Of a stretch of DNA of 16,282 bases, positions 7,541 through 16,117 are shown one piece after another. The stretch comes from an uncultured Odoribacter sp. (GTDB taxonomy: Bacteria; Bacteroidota; Bacteroidia; Bacteroidales; Marinifilaceae): contig CAKVCR010000029.1 of NCBI GenBank assembly GCA_934725835.1, positions 1 through 16,282 of the forward strand, written 5' to 3'. Position 1 is the first letter of the stretch, and every line of letters begins with the position of its first letter. The notes below the pieces were generated by a model. That model was not told where the DNA came from, ran no database searches, and was given only the letters and a program-made list of their open reading frames with translations. A program made the position numbers and the translations under genes.

Positions 7541-9018
7541 AGAGATTAAAACCGATAATGTTTGTGGGGACCTGCTCGGATGCAGGGAAAAGCATCGTGA
7601 ATACAGCATTTTGTCGTATTTTTTTGCAAGATGGTTATGCACCGGCTCCTTTTAAGGCTCAGAACATGTCGTTGAATTCTTATTCGACACCGGATGGCGG
7701 GGAAATTGGCCGTGCTCAGGCGGTACAGGCAGAAGCCTGCGGCATTGCTCCGTCAACCGATATGAATCCGGTGTTGTTGAAACCTTCTTCAGACCAGACG
7801 TCACAGGTGATTCTGAATGGGCAGCCTGTGGGGAATATGTCTGCAAGGGAATATTTTCGTACGAGTAATAAGGAAGATTTATGGAGAGAGGCCTTGGCTG
7901 CATTCCACCGTTTGGAGGAGCAGTATACTCCGATTGTATTGGAGGGGGCAGGAAGTATTTCAGAATTGAATTTGCGGGATAGGGATATTACGAATATGAA
8001 TATGGCCCAGAAGGTGGATGCGGCAACTTATCTGGTGGCGGATATTGACCGGGGAGGAGTGTTTGCTGCTGTTTACGGTTCTGTGATGTTGCTGCCGGAG
8101 GAACAGCGCCGATTATTGAAGGGGATTATTATCAATAAGTTTAGGGGGGATGTATCGCTTTTTGACGAGGGCAGGAAAATTATTCATGATTTGACAGGTG
8201 TTCCGGTGGTTGGAGTGATTCCATATTTCCGGGATATTCGCATAGAAGAGGAGGATTCTGTCGCATTGGCAAATAAAACGGCTGTTGCCGAAGCCGGTAA
8301 GGTGAATGTTGCTGTAGTGCGTTTGCGGAGAATGTCTAACTTTACTGATTTTAATGCAATTGAGGAGGACGGGCGTTTCCATCTTTATTATACCGATAAA
8401 CCATCGGAGATAGACAAAGCGGATATTGTTATTTTACCGGGTACGAAGAATACGATAGATGATTTATCGGTAATCCGGGAAAATGGAGTTGCGGATGCCG
8501 TTATACGAGCCGGTCGAGCTGGGAAAAAAGTTATCGGTATTTGTGGCGGTTTTCAGATGTTGGGGAAACGCATTGACGATCCGGACCATGTGGAAGGAGT
8601 TGCTGATAGCGTGGAAGGGTTGGGCCTGTTTCCATTAATCACTGTGATGCAGACAAAAAAAGTGGTTTGTCAAAGCGAGTTTAAATTTAAGAATAAAGGC
8701 TCTTTGTGCAAAGGTTATCAGATACATATGGGAGTGACATCTCCGGTTGATGGTTTGTCTACTCCGCACGAAAATCTGAATACATTGCCTGACGGAACTT
8801 GTGAGGGGTATATTTTGAATGAGCGTTGTTGGGGAAGTTATATGCATGGTATTTTGGATAATACTATAGTATTGGATGATTTGGCATCCGGTTTTACCGA
8901 TTTGCCGGAAACAGGTTTTAATTATGCCTCTTTTAAGGAGAAGCAGTATGATTTGCTGGCCGATCATGTACGGGCGGCAGTGGATTTGGATTATATTTAT
9001 TCTACTTTGCAGTTATGA
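7537..9018 (+). CDS. cobQ: Cobyric acid synthase (glutamine-dependent amidotransferase; CobQ/CbiP)
   Basis: A 493-residue enzyme that amidates the b, d, e and g side chains of adenosylcobyrinate a,c-diamide to give adenosylcobyric acid. The N-terminal dethiobiotin-synthetase-like ATPase domain starts with FVGTCSDAGKS (residues 9-19) and KAQNMSLNSY. The C-terminal class I glutamine amidotransferase domain has the nucleophile in IGICGGFQMLG (C336) and the catalytic His in GSYMHGIL (H437). Length is full. Four-base ATGA overlaps join it to the genes on both sides, indicating coupled translation. Its substrate must come from CbiA, which here lies in a different, convergent transcript. Confidence 0.97.
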   Translation: MKRLKPIMFVGTCSDAGKSIVNTAFCRIFLQDGYAPAPFKAQNMSLNSYSTPDGGEIGRAQAVQAEACGIAPSTDMNPVLLKPSSDQTSQVILNGQPVGNMSAREYFRTSNKEDLWREALAAFHRLEEQYTPIVLEGAGSISELNLRDRDITNMNMAQKVDAATYLVADIDRGGVFAAVYGSVMLLPEEQRRLLKGIIINKFRGDVSLFDEGRKIIHDLTGVPVVGVIPYFRDIRIEEEDSVALANKTAVAEAGKVNVAVVRLRRMSNFTDFNAIEEDGRFHLYYTDKPSEIDKADIVILPGTKNTIDDLSVIRENGVADAVIRAGRAGKKVIGICGGFQMLGKRIDDPDHVEGVADSVEGLGLFPLITVMQTKKVVCQSEFKFKNKGSLCKGYQIHMGVTSPVDGLSTPHENLNTLPDGTCEGYILNERCWGSYMHGILDNTIVLDDLASGFTDLPETGFNYASFKEKQYDLLADHVRAAVDLDYIYSTLQL

Positions 9019-10034
9019 TTCATGGACACGGAGACGACCTTTATCGCTCGGAAGCAGAGGTAAGGGCGAATTTTTCAACAAATGTATGGTATGAAGCGGA
9101 TACGGGACCTCTTTGCCGTTTTCTTGAAACAAGATTAGAGAAGATTTACCATTATCCGGAACCGGATGCAGGTTCTTTTCGTAAGATTGCGGCGGAATAT
9201 CATGGTGTGACACCGGAAAATATATTGGCAGGGAATGGTGCAACGGAGTTGTTTTATCTGGTGGCACATGCTTTTGCCGGACAGAATACTTTATTGCCGG
9301 TACCTTCTTTTAAGGAGTATGAGGATGCCTGTTCGTTGTATAGGCATCGTATTGCTTTTTTGTCTCATGCTGATTTGGATAAATTGACATCGGACGGGAA
9401 TCTGATGTTTATCTGTAATCCGAATAATCCGGATGGTCGTATCTGGTCGGAGGGAGAGATACGTTCTATTCTTACGGCTAATCCGAATAGAGTGTTGGTT
9501 GTTGATGAATCATTTATTTGGTTTGCACCGGAAGCCGGTACGGCAATACCTCTTTTGCGGGAGTATAAGAATTTGTTGGTTATCCGTTCTATGACGAAAT
9601 GTTATGCCATCCCGGGTTTACGTCTTGGTTATTTGTTGGGAGAAGAACAATTGGTTGAGAGAATTGCCCGTTTTGCCTTTCCATGGTCTGTCAATGCTTT
9701 GGCCATTGAAGCAGGAAAATTTTTATTGCAGAGTGGCGATTCGATGTTACCGGATGCGATATGTTTGTTAAAAAGACAGAGACAATTTTCGGCGGAAATA
9801 GCAGAATTGTCCGGATTCCGTCCGGTAGAGTCGCACACCTCTTTTTTTCTGGTGCATGCGGAGGCGGATGTGCCATGCCTGAAACGGTGGTTGTTGGAAA
9901 AACACGGATTGCTAATCCGGGATGCCTCTAACTTCAGAGGACTTGACAATCATTATTTCCGCATTAACACCCTTACGGATTTCAAAAATAATCTTTTGCT
10001 TGAAGCGTTGAAACTATGGAACACTATTGGTTGA
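9015..10034 (+). CDS. cobD: L-threonine-O-3-phosphate decarboxylase, PLP-dependent
   Basis: A 339-residue fold-type I PLP enzyme that decarboxylates threonine phosphate to (R)-1-amino-2-propanol phosphate, the linker CbiB attaches. It begins MIHGHGDDLYR, like the HGG start of CobD proteins. Motifs in order are GNGATELFYL, CNPNNPDG (134-141), VVDESF with D164 for the pyridine nitrogen, and SMTKCYAIPGLRLGYL with the Schiff-base lysine K195. The usual FSxNxNP region reads FSTNVWYEAD here, a mild divergence. Histidinol-phosphate aminotransferases look similar, but the HGHG start and the operon favour CobD. The gene overlaps cobQ by 4 bp and cbiB by 19 bp. Confidence 0.93.
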   Translation: MIHGHGDDLYRSEAEVRANFSTNVWYEADTGPLCRFLETRLEKIYHYPEPDAGSFRKIAAEYHGVTPENILAGNGATELFYLVAHAFAGQNTLLPVPSFKEYEDACSLYRHRIAFLSHADLDKLTSDGNLMFICNPNNPDGRIWSEGEIRSILTANPNRVLVVDESFIWFAPEAGTAIPLLREYKNLLVIRSMTKCYAIPGLRLGYLLGEEQLVERIARFAFPWSVNALAIEAGKFLLQSGDSMLPDAICLLKRQRQFSAEIAELSGFRPVESHTSFFLVHAEADVPCLKRWLLEKHGLLIRDASNFRGLDNHYFRINTLTDFKNNLLLEALKLWNTIG

Positions 10035-10957
10035 TAATTATTCCTTTGGTGGCAGGTTATCTGTTGGATTTATGGTTGGGAGACCCCCGAAAATTGCCTC
10101 ATCCGATTGTCGGTTTCGGGAATATGATATCTTGGATTGAACGTTTGTGGAATCATGGTAAAGGACGTTGGCTGAAAGGTTGTATCGTGGCATTGCTGTA
10201 TCCGCTATTGGTGTGGGCTGCCGGTTGGGGAATTTCTTGTGCCGCCTTTATGGCAGGAGATTGGTTGTATTGCCTGATTGCCGGTGTATTTGTCTTTTAT
10301 GGTCTGGCTAATAAAAGTTTGATTCAAGAGGGTGCAGAGGTGATTCGTGTGTTGCGGGAGGAGGGATTGGAGGCAGGTAGAAGGCGGTTGTCATGGATTG
10401 TAGGGAGAGACACATCGGAATTGACATCCCGGGAGATTTATACAGCGGTTTTGGAAACAATGTCAGAGAATTTAAGCGATGGTGTTGTCGCTCCGCTTTT
10501 TTATTATGCTTTAGGGGGATTTCCTGCTATGATGGCTTATAAAATGGTGAATACGTTGGATTCGATGATCGGTTATAGAGACGAACGCTATCGTCGTTTC
10601 GGATGTTGTGCTGCCCGTCTGGATGATGTATTGAATTATATCCCAGCCCGGTTGACAGCCTTGTTGATGGCATTGGTAGCTTACCGTCGTGGATTGTTTC
10701 GTTTTATTTTGCGTAATTGTCATATGCACGCCAGTCCTAATTCCGGTTTCCCGGAATCTGCAATGGCCGGTATTTTGAACTGCCGTTTTGGCGGTGCTCA
10801 TATTTACCATGGTTTGTTGGTGCAAAAACCATATATCGGAGACAATGACCGGGAAGTGGGGTATGATGATTTTCGCAGAGCAATGCACATCAACCACAGT
10901 GTAACGCTGGTCAGCGTACTAATAATTGTTGTTGTCGCCTGCCTGGGCTATATCTAA
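10016..10957 (+). CDS. cbiB: Adenosylcobinamide-phosphate synthase (CbiB)
   Basis: A 313-residue inner-membrane protein that joins aminopropanol (phosphate) to adenosylcobyric acid, giving adenosylcobinamide (phosphate). The N-terminal GYLLDLWLGDP and LPHPIVGFGNMI blocks, SENLSDGVVAPLFYYALGG, MVNTLDSMIGY and the hallmark HASPNSGFPESAMAG (from H238) are all present between several hydrophobic helices. Length is normal. The gene starts inside the end of cobD (19-bp overlap) and closes the plus-strand operon. Its last 39 bp overlap the 3' end of cbiA on the other strand, tail to tail. Confidence 0.96.
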   Translation: MEHYWLIIIPLVAGYLLDLWLGDPRKLPHPIVGFGNMISWIERLWNHGKGRWLKGCIVALLYPLLVWAAGWGISCAAFMAGDWLYCLIAGVFVFYGLANKSLIQEGAEVIRVLREEGLEAGRRRLSWIVGRDTSELTSREIYTAVLETMSENLSDGVVAPLFYYALGGFPAMMAYKMVNTLDSMIGYRDERYRRFGCCAARLDDVLNYIPARLTALLMALVAYRRGLFRFILRNCHMHASPNSGFPESAMAGILNCRFGGAHIYHGLLVQKPYIGDNDREVGYDDFRRAMHINHSVTLVSVLIIVVVACLGYI

Positions 10958-12247
10958 CAAGGAGTGTCCGGAGTCTGCGCAGTAGAAGTGGGTGTAACCT
11001 GCCGTAACTCTGTTTTTCCGGTATATGAGAGTATCGACAGGGCTGTTTATGGCATTGGTGATTTCACCAATTGTCGGGATACCCTCTCCTCCGGGAAGGA
11101 TATGCGAATAATGAAATTCATGTCCATGGAAAGTGTGGTCTCCAATGGTCACTTTCCGATAACCGAGTTTTAGTTTCATGTTTTCCATGGTAGCCGTTTG
11201 TGGAAGAAAGCCGCACATTGGAAAACTCTCTCCCAATGCATTTCGGATGGAGTTGCACAAGTACATCATGCCGCCGCATTCGGCTAACAGCAGACCATTA
11301 TTTTGGCAATAGTTCAGAATGGACTGCCTCATCGATTGATTGTCGCTTAATTGTGGCAGATACAATTCCGGATAACCTCCGGGAAGGTAGACGAAATCAG
11401 CGGTGGGTAGCTCAGAGTCATGTATCGGACTGAACCAAGAGATAGTGCCGTATTGTTCCAATGCACGGATGTTTGCCGGATAGATGAAATTAAAAGCTTC
11501 ATCCCTTGCTACAGCGATGTGCATAGGAGTGTTGACAACAGTCTCCGAAGTGTTTGTTGTTTGTGATATCGGTTTTAAGGTGAATCCTAATATTTTGTCA
11601 ATCAAGACGGTCTTTTCGATTTGTGCTGCAATTTTATCTGCAAAATCATGAAAACAGAATTCATGGTCGATATTCAGTCCTAAGTGTCGGGATGGGATTT
11701 CAATTTCTTGACATTTAGGCAAGTATCCGAGTGCTTCAACCCCTGCATCCAAACAGGCTTGCTGTAAATAGGCATAATGCGATGGAGAACTGACAAAGTT
11801 GAAGATTACTCCTGCAATCTTGATGCTTGGGCGGAAATATTTGAAGCCATACAAAATAGCCGCTACTGTATAGGCGGTAGAGCGTGCATTTACAATCAAG
11901 ATAACCGGAATATCCAAAAGTTCTGCAATTTCTGCACTGCTTCCTTTCATGTTATCATAGCCGTCAAACAATCCCATGACTCCCTCCGTTATGCAGATAT
12001 CTGCGTCAGTGCATTGTCGGGCATAAATACTCTGAACATGCTGAGGAGAAGACATGAACGTGTCCAGATTGTACGATTCGCAGTTTGCAGCCATCGTATG
12101 GTGTTTGGTGTCCAGATAATCCGGCCCGCATTTGAATGGCTGCACTTTTAGTCCGCGTTTATATAGTGCCCGCAATAATCCGAGAGTAAATGTCGTTTTT
12201 CCACATCCTGATGAGGTGGCGCCAATGAGAAATTGAGGTTTTTCCAT
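10919..12247 (-). CDS. cbiA: Cobyrinate a,c-diamide synthase
   Basis: A 442-residue enzyme that amidates the a and c acetate side chains of cobyrinate (or hydrogenobyrinate in the aerobic variant) using glutamine and ATP. The N-terminal ATPase domain has GATSSGCGKTTFT (9-21) and PFKCGPDYLDTKHH. VMGLFDGYD is a further block. The C-terminal amidotransferase domain has the nucleophile in LLAECGGMMYL (C324) and the His-rich FHGHEFHYS (373-381). Length is near the family norm. It is the last gene of the riboswitch-led minus-strand unit, 57 bp after the lipoprotein gene, with no clear promoter or terminator in the gap. The last 13 codons lie antisense to the end of cbiB. Confidence 0.95.
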   Translation of the reverse strand: MEKPQFLIGATSSGCGKTTFTLGLLRALYKRGLKVQPFKCGPDYLDTKHHTMAANCESYNLDTFMSSPQHVQSIYARQCTDADICITEGVMGLFDGYDNMKGSSAEIAELLDIPVILIVNARSTAYTVAAILYGFKYFRPSIKIAGVIFNFVSSPSHYAYLQQACLDAGVEALGYLPKCQEIEIPSRHLGLNIDHEFCFHDFADKIAAQIEKTVLIDKILGFTLKPISQTTNTSETVVNTPMHIAVARDEAFNFIYPANIRALEQYGTISWFSPIHDSELPTADFVYLPGGYPELYLPQLSDNQSMRQSILNYCQNNGLLLAECGGMMYLCNSIRNALGESFPMCGFLPQTATMENMKLKLGYRKVTIGDHTFHGHEFHYSHILPGGEGIPTIGEITNAINSPVDTLIYRKNRVTAGYTHFYCADSGHSLLDIAQAGDNNNY

Positions 12248-12304
12248 AGGTGTCTGAATTATGCGGGCACTATACTTGAATGCAATAGTTTGCCTGTTAT
12301 TGAC

Positions 12305-13600
12305 TTAATTGTGGATATAATTGATACGTGAAAATTCGTAGCCTTCCTGTATAGTGATACCTTTGATGACAGTGTTGTCTTTGCTGTTATAGATATACAC
12401 TACCGGTTGCGAATCTTTTGGATTGACTCCGATAAATGCCTTGTTGTCTAAAACAAAAGAGCGTTGGGAGAAAGTTCCGGTATTGTAGGGAAGTTTCTTA
12501 CCCTCATATTGAAATTCTGTGAGAGCATCAGTATTTATATCATACATGGCATAGTAGCAGTTATATGCATTTCCCCATCCCTCGTATTTGTTGTTGTCTT
12601 CGCTTATTCCTGTGTGTTTCGGGTCTTGAATGTAAAGCAGCACTTTGTTGTTGCCCATGTAGTTGACCGTTACGATTTTCCCGTCTTTGCCATTAAAACC
12701 CTTATAGTTTTTATCAAAATTGCTTTCGCCTTTGTTGATGCGTAATAAATTACCGAACTGGCAGGTTGTGTTTTCTGAACCGGGAATTTGCGTGTTGCAG
12801 GCAAGATACAGGTTTTCGTTCTCGTCAAAGAACATTTTGTTTTGACGCAATTCTCCGTATGCACTTCCTGCCATCTCTTCTGCACGCTCCTCTTTTGCAA
12901 TGTTTTCGATGTTCATGGTATTGGCGTCAATAAAAGCTGCATAGAAATATGGAGGAGCTACTTTGTTTCGTCCCGGATTGTGTTTAAAGAAATAGATGAT
13001 TTTATTATCCGATTTACGGTAAGCGGCGAGTCCGGATGTTGTAAATTTAGTGACATCTGTTTTGCCTTTCAGATTTAGCGAGCCTTCGTCAATGATTCTT
13101 AGAGTTTCTGAATCTATTTTTGTCCAGATAACATCCTCTGTGTTTCCGGTGGCAGCAAAAATGATAAAGGTGTTGTCGTTAAGCCATACATGTGTGTATT
13201 TCCCGGCAGTGTATGTGTTTGTCTTGAATGGTTGTTCACAAACACGGGTCAGCTGGTTGTTTAAAATCTGGAACTTTACAAATCGGTCTCCGTTTACAGC
13301 GTCTACCTGATAATAATATTTCCCTTTAATGATGGCAGCGTCCGTTTTTCCGAATGTTGATGTGACATTGCAGCCGAAGTTCTTGAAATCAATCTCTTGG
13401 GAGTCTTCCAGTGAATTGACATTCTGTACAAGTAGTGTGCCGAATTGTCCCATCTTGGATTGATCAAGACCGACCCAGATATCGTAGTGAACATCTTTCG
13501 TTGTTGGAATCGTTTTGTCGTTGTCGTCGTCAGAGCAGGCTGTGAAGCACATGGTACAGCCTGTTAGCAGCAATAGCATTAAATTTTTCAGCGTTTTCAT
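12305..13600 (-). CDS. Surface-exposed lipoprotein, DUF4374-like, probable beta-propeller
   Basis: A 431-residue lipoprotein. The lipid-bearing Cys is probably C22 (FTAC), with an alternative at C15. C22 is followed by SDDDND, which fits the Bacteroides lipoprotein export signal for the cell surface. The mature chain divides by eye into about seven similar units, each with a hydrophobic strand pair and a turn such as IDANTM, YDINTD or YNSKDN, suggesting a seven-bladed beta-propeller. I recall this family as DUF4374, but that is from memory. The gene lies 23 bp downstream of the btuB-like receptor, under the same cobalamin riboswitch. The layout resembles the BtuB-BtuG pairs of Bacteroides, in which BtuG is a surface propeller that binds cobalamin. 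Corrinoid binding is an inference. Confidence 0.75.
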   Translation of the reverse strand: MKTLKNLMLLLLTGCTMCFTACSDDDNDKTIPTTKDVHYDIWVGLDQSKMGQFGTLLVQNVNSLEDSQEIDFKNFGCNVTSTFGKTDAAIIKGKYYYQVDAVNGDRFVKFQILNNQLTRVCEQPFKTNTYTAGKYTHVWLNDNTFIIFAATGNTEDVIWTKIDSETLRIIDEGSLNLKGKTDVTKFTTSGLAAYRKSDNKIIYFFKHNPGRNKVAPPYFYAAFIDANTMNIENIAKEERAEEMAGSAYGELRQNKMFFDENENLYLACNTQIPGSENTTCQFGNLLRINKGESNFDKNYKGFNGKDGKIVTVNYMGNNKVLLYIQDPKHTGISEDNNKYEGWGNAYNCYYAMYDINTDALTEFQYEGKKLPYNTGTFSQRSFVLDNKAFIGVNPKDSQPVVYIYNSKDNTVIKGITIQEGYEFSRINYIHN

Positions 13601-13623
13601 TTGAGTTATGTTTTATAGAAATA

Positions 13624-15987
13624 TTAATGGATAAATAATCGAAGTTTGCACGTGAATGAACGCCCGGGTTTTTGCAACATGTAATTGTCGTATAGTTTGT
13701 TGTCCAAAAGGTTGTTACATTCTATAGATATATTGTATCTATCGTTTTTCATGGAATAACTGATAATGGCAGTATGCAAATGTTGGGTCGGAATCCGGGA
13801 ATTGGTTTCCAATGAGCCATAACCTTCCCAAGTGAGATAAAACCAATGTACGTATTGATACAGATAGCTCAACCGAAGCTTGCTTGACTTGCAGAAAACA
13901 TCCGGTTGGGTGAATGTTATTTCACTATTCCCATACAACCATGGTTTGTTAGGTATCTTGTTTTTGTATATGACACTGGGTTTGCCGTCTTTTTTGAATT
14001 TATTCATGTTGCGAGAGTCCTGATAGCTGCAGTTCGCCATAAATTGAAACCATTCATTGTATTGGTAGCGGATTTCTCCTTCGAATCCTTTAATGTCTAC
14101 GTCAGATACATTATCGTACTGAATGGTACCGTCGGATTGAGAAAGGATTGCATGAATGTAATTTTTTGTTTTTCTGAAAAAAGCGTTTGCTTCGTATGAT
14201 ATGGAATGGTGCTTGCCAGCATGGATATAGCCAAACAATCCGGCATTGTAGTTGTCACTATTTTCGGGTTTTAAGGCTAAGTTCGGATATATGGTGCTAC
14301 CATTCCCCAACAATTCTCTGGCCAGCGGTAAGCGTACGGCATGTTCGTAGGAAAGTTTCAAGGAAAATGGTTCAAAGAAAATATAACGGATACCGATACC
14401 ATATCCGATATTGTAATCGGTCGTTTTGTTTGGAACTTCATCCGAGTGGGTAATCCAAGACAAGTCGGTCTGTCTCATTTTGGCATGATTGATATAATTC
14501 TTGATAAAGAAATTATTAGCCAGCTTATCCTGCATGAATGACTGACTGTAACTGACTCCTACAATGTGTTTAGCTAGCAAGTCTTTGGAGGGAGAGAAAT
14601 CGTTGTCTATTTTGTCATACCGGCGGTTTCCGTTACGATGTAACATATAATTTATATTGAAGGTATGATGTTCATTAAGTTGATAGTCTAAGTTGACACG
14701 GGTAATGGTCAAGGGACGTTTATAATGGCGTAACTGTTTGCCCCGGCCTGTGATTTCATTGCGGGAACTCTCAATATAATTGCCATTCCATTGATATTTT
14801 CTGTAGGCTGTATCAATAGTGACGGAATGGTCCCATGTCTGTGATACCAATACATTTGCCTGCAGACCATCTGTAAACAGATTTCGTTTGTTATACCGTG
14901 CAGATATGTTCCAGGCATCTTGTTCTCTTTCCGCCATCCCGTATACGATGGTCTGTATGGCTCCGGTCTGCAACTCTTTATTGATCTTCGAATAAGAACC
15001 GGACAGGTAGAAGGCATCCGCCCACGTTTTATTTTCAACACCGATTTCCATTTGGGTGAAGAGCGACAAGTAGTCATCGTGAAAACGTCTGACATTTGTA
15101 GGAAGATATTTGCGCACCTCTTCGTTCCATAGTTCGACACCTTTCATGGTGTAGTCGTTTTTGGAAAAATTGACTCCGATAGTTGGCTTTATAATGATTT
15201 TGCTTTGAGGAAGAACAAACAAAGCATTCAAATCGGCAATATGGGTATGGAAAGAACCGAAGCTGTAGGAAAGGTCAAGAAAATTGCTTTTATCTTTGCG
15301 TGTGACAATATTGACAGCACCGCCCAATGCATCTGCTCCTAAATAGGATGGAACAACGCCTTTGTATATTTCAATTCTATCAATGGTGTTGACGGGTAAA
15401 TTAATCAAAGATATTTCATTCCCTTTGATACTAAGGGGTACGTCGTCAATAAAGTAACGGATGGAATTACCGGACATGCCATTGAGCGACAAATCGTAAT
15501 CGGCACCAAGTCCACCTTCTGTGCGTATTTTGACTCCGGTTGTTTTGTTTACCAAATCGCTTAGCTTTGTTGTAAAATTGATTACAGATTTTACGTCAAT
15601 GGCATTTGCCGAATAGACACTTTCCCGTGTCCTTTTGATATTCCCTTTACCATATACCCTAACTTCCTGAAGATTGATGGTGTCCTTTTCCAATGTGAAA
15701 TTCAGAATGCAATCCTGATTGATGTCAAGAGTCTGTTGTACCGGAAGATAGCCGACGAGTGACGCCGTCAGGGAATATTTGCCTTTGGGAATATGAAAGG
15801 AGTAATGACCGGAACTGTCAGCATAAGTGCCTAAAGTGGTCTTTTCAATTTGAATGGTTGCAAAAGGAAGAGGTTTACCTTGTTTATCGGATATTTTCCC
15901 CGAGAGTATAGCGAAGTCCTGAGCCTGTCCTTTCACGGCACTCAGTAGTGTGATGTACCATAAGATAGCATAAAAAAATCTTTTCAT
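13624..15987 (-). CDS. btuB: TonB-dependent outer-membrane cobalamin/corrinoid receptor, BtuB-like
   Basis: A 787-residue receptor with a signal peptide (MKRFF, hydrophobic core, likely cleavage after A22). A carboxypeptidase-regulatory-like domain spans about 27-110 (TYADSSGHYSF, SLVGYLPVQQ). The plug domain spans about 115-235 (VRIRTEGG-like VKIRTEGGLGADYDL, YFIDDVPLSI, IDRIEIYKGVVPSYLGADAL, GGAVNIVTRKD). The rest is a barrel ending GRSFTCKLRLFIH. It is longer than enterobacterial BtuB because of the extra N-terminal domain. Corrinoid specificity comes from the riboswitch just upstream and the cobalamin genes downstream; sequence alone shows only a TonB-dependent receptor. An AGAGG sequence sits only 2 nt before the ATG, and a hairpin covers the start codon. 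Confidence 0.9.
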   Translation of the reverse strand: MKRFFYAILWYITLLSAVKGQAQDFAILSGKISDKQGKPLPFATIQIEKTTLGTYADSSGHYSFHIPKGKYSLTASLVGYLPVQQTLDINQDCILNFTLEKDTINLQEVRVYGKGNIKRTRESVYSANAIDVKSVINFTTKLSDLVNKTTGVKIRTEGGLGADYDLSLNGMSGNSIRYFIDDVPLSIKGNEISLINLPVNTIDRIEIYKGVVPSYLGADALGGAVNIVTRKDKSNFLDLSYSFGSFHTHIADLNALFVLPQSKIIIKPTIGVNFSKNDYTMKGVELWNEEVRKYLPTNVRRFHDDYLSLFTQMEIGVENKTWADAFYLSGSYSKINKELQTGAIQTIVYGMAEREQDAWNISARYNKRNLFTDGLQANVLVSQTWDHSVTIDTAYRKYQWNGNYIESSRNEITGRGKQLRHYKRPLTITRVNLDYQLNEHHTFNINYMLHRNGNRRYDKIDNDFSPSKDLLAKHIVGVSYSQSFMQDKLANNFFIKNYINHAKMRQTDLSWITHSDEVPNKTTDYNIGYGIGIRYIFFEPFSLKLSYEHAVRLPLARELLGNGSTIYPNLALKPENSDNYNAGLFGYIHAGKHHSISYEANAFFRKTKNYIHAILSQSDGTIQYDNVSDVDIKGFEGEIRYQYNEWFQFMANCSYQDSRNMNKFKKDGKPSVIYKNKIPNKPWLYGNSEITFTQPDVFCKSSKLRLSYLYQYVHWFYLTWEGYGSLETNSRIPTQHLHTAIISYSMKNDRYNISIECNNLLDNKLYDNYMLQKPGRSFTCKLRLFIH

Positions 15988-16016
15988 ATCCTCTTTGTTT
16001 TACATCAAAGCATATG
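15985..16016 (-). promoter_or_regulatory. Start-codon-sequestering hairpin in the btuB leader
   Basis: On the minus strand CATAT (16016-16012) can pair with ATATG (15989-15985), which contains the btuB start codon. The inner CTTTG (16010-16006) pairs with CAAAG (15997-15993), closing an 8-nt loop. The Shine-Dalgarno-like AGAGG overlaps the inner stem and the small internal loop. The structure would hide both ribosome-binding elements, as in translation-controlling riboswitches. CAAAGC at 16102-16097 is complementary to GCTTTG in the hairpin (16011-16006) and could act as an anti-sequestering partner. This was folded by eye only. Confidence 0.5.
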
Positions 16017-16041
16017 GAGAAAATGTTTAAGAATAGGTCCG

Positions 16042-16063
16042 GTGTTTTTCGCTTTAAAAACAC
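16042..16063 (-). repeat. 8-bp inverted repeat in the btuB leader
   Basis: GTGTTTTT and AAAAACAC form a perfect 8-bp stem around a 6-nt loop, between the riboswitch aptamer and the btuB start. No T-run follows on the minus strand, so it is not an intrinsic terminator. A second, 6-bp stem (AGCTTT/AAAGCT, 16080-16099) lies just upstream with a CGGGAAAT loop. Both may belong to the riboswitch expression platform. Confidence 0.45.
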
Positions 16064-16117
16064 AAAGGGCGATTTCTTCAGCTTTATTTCCCGAAAGCTT
16101 TGAAATGATTTATGTAA

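Noticed and set aside
10051..10057. GGCAGGT, the core of a B12 box on the minus strand
   Set aside because: It lies inside cbiB coding sequence and none of the other aptamer elements surround it.
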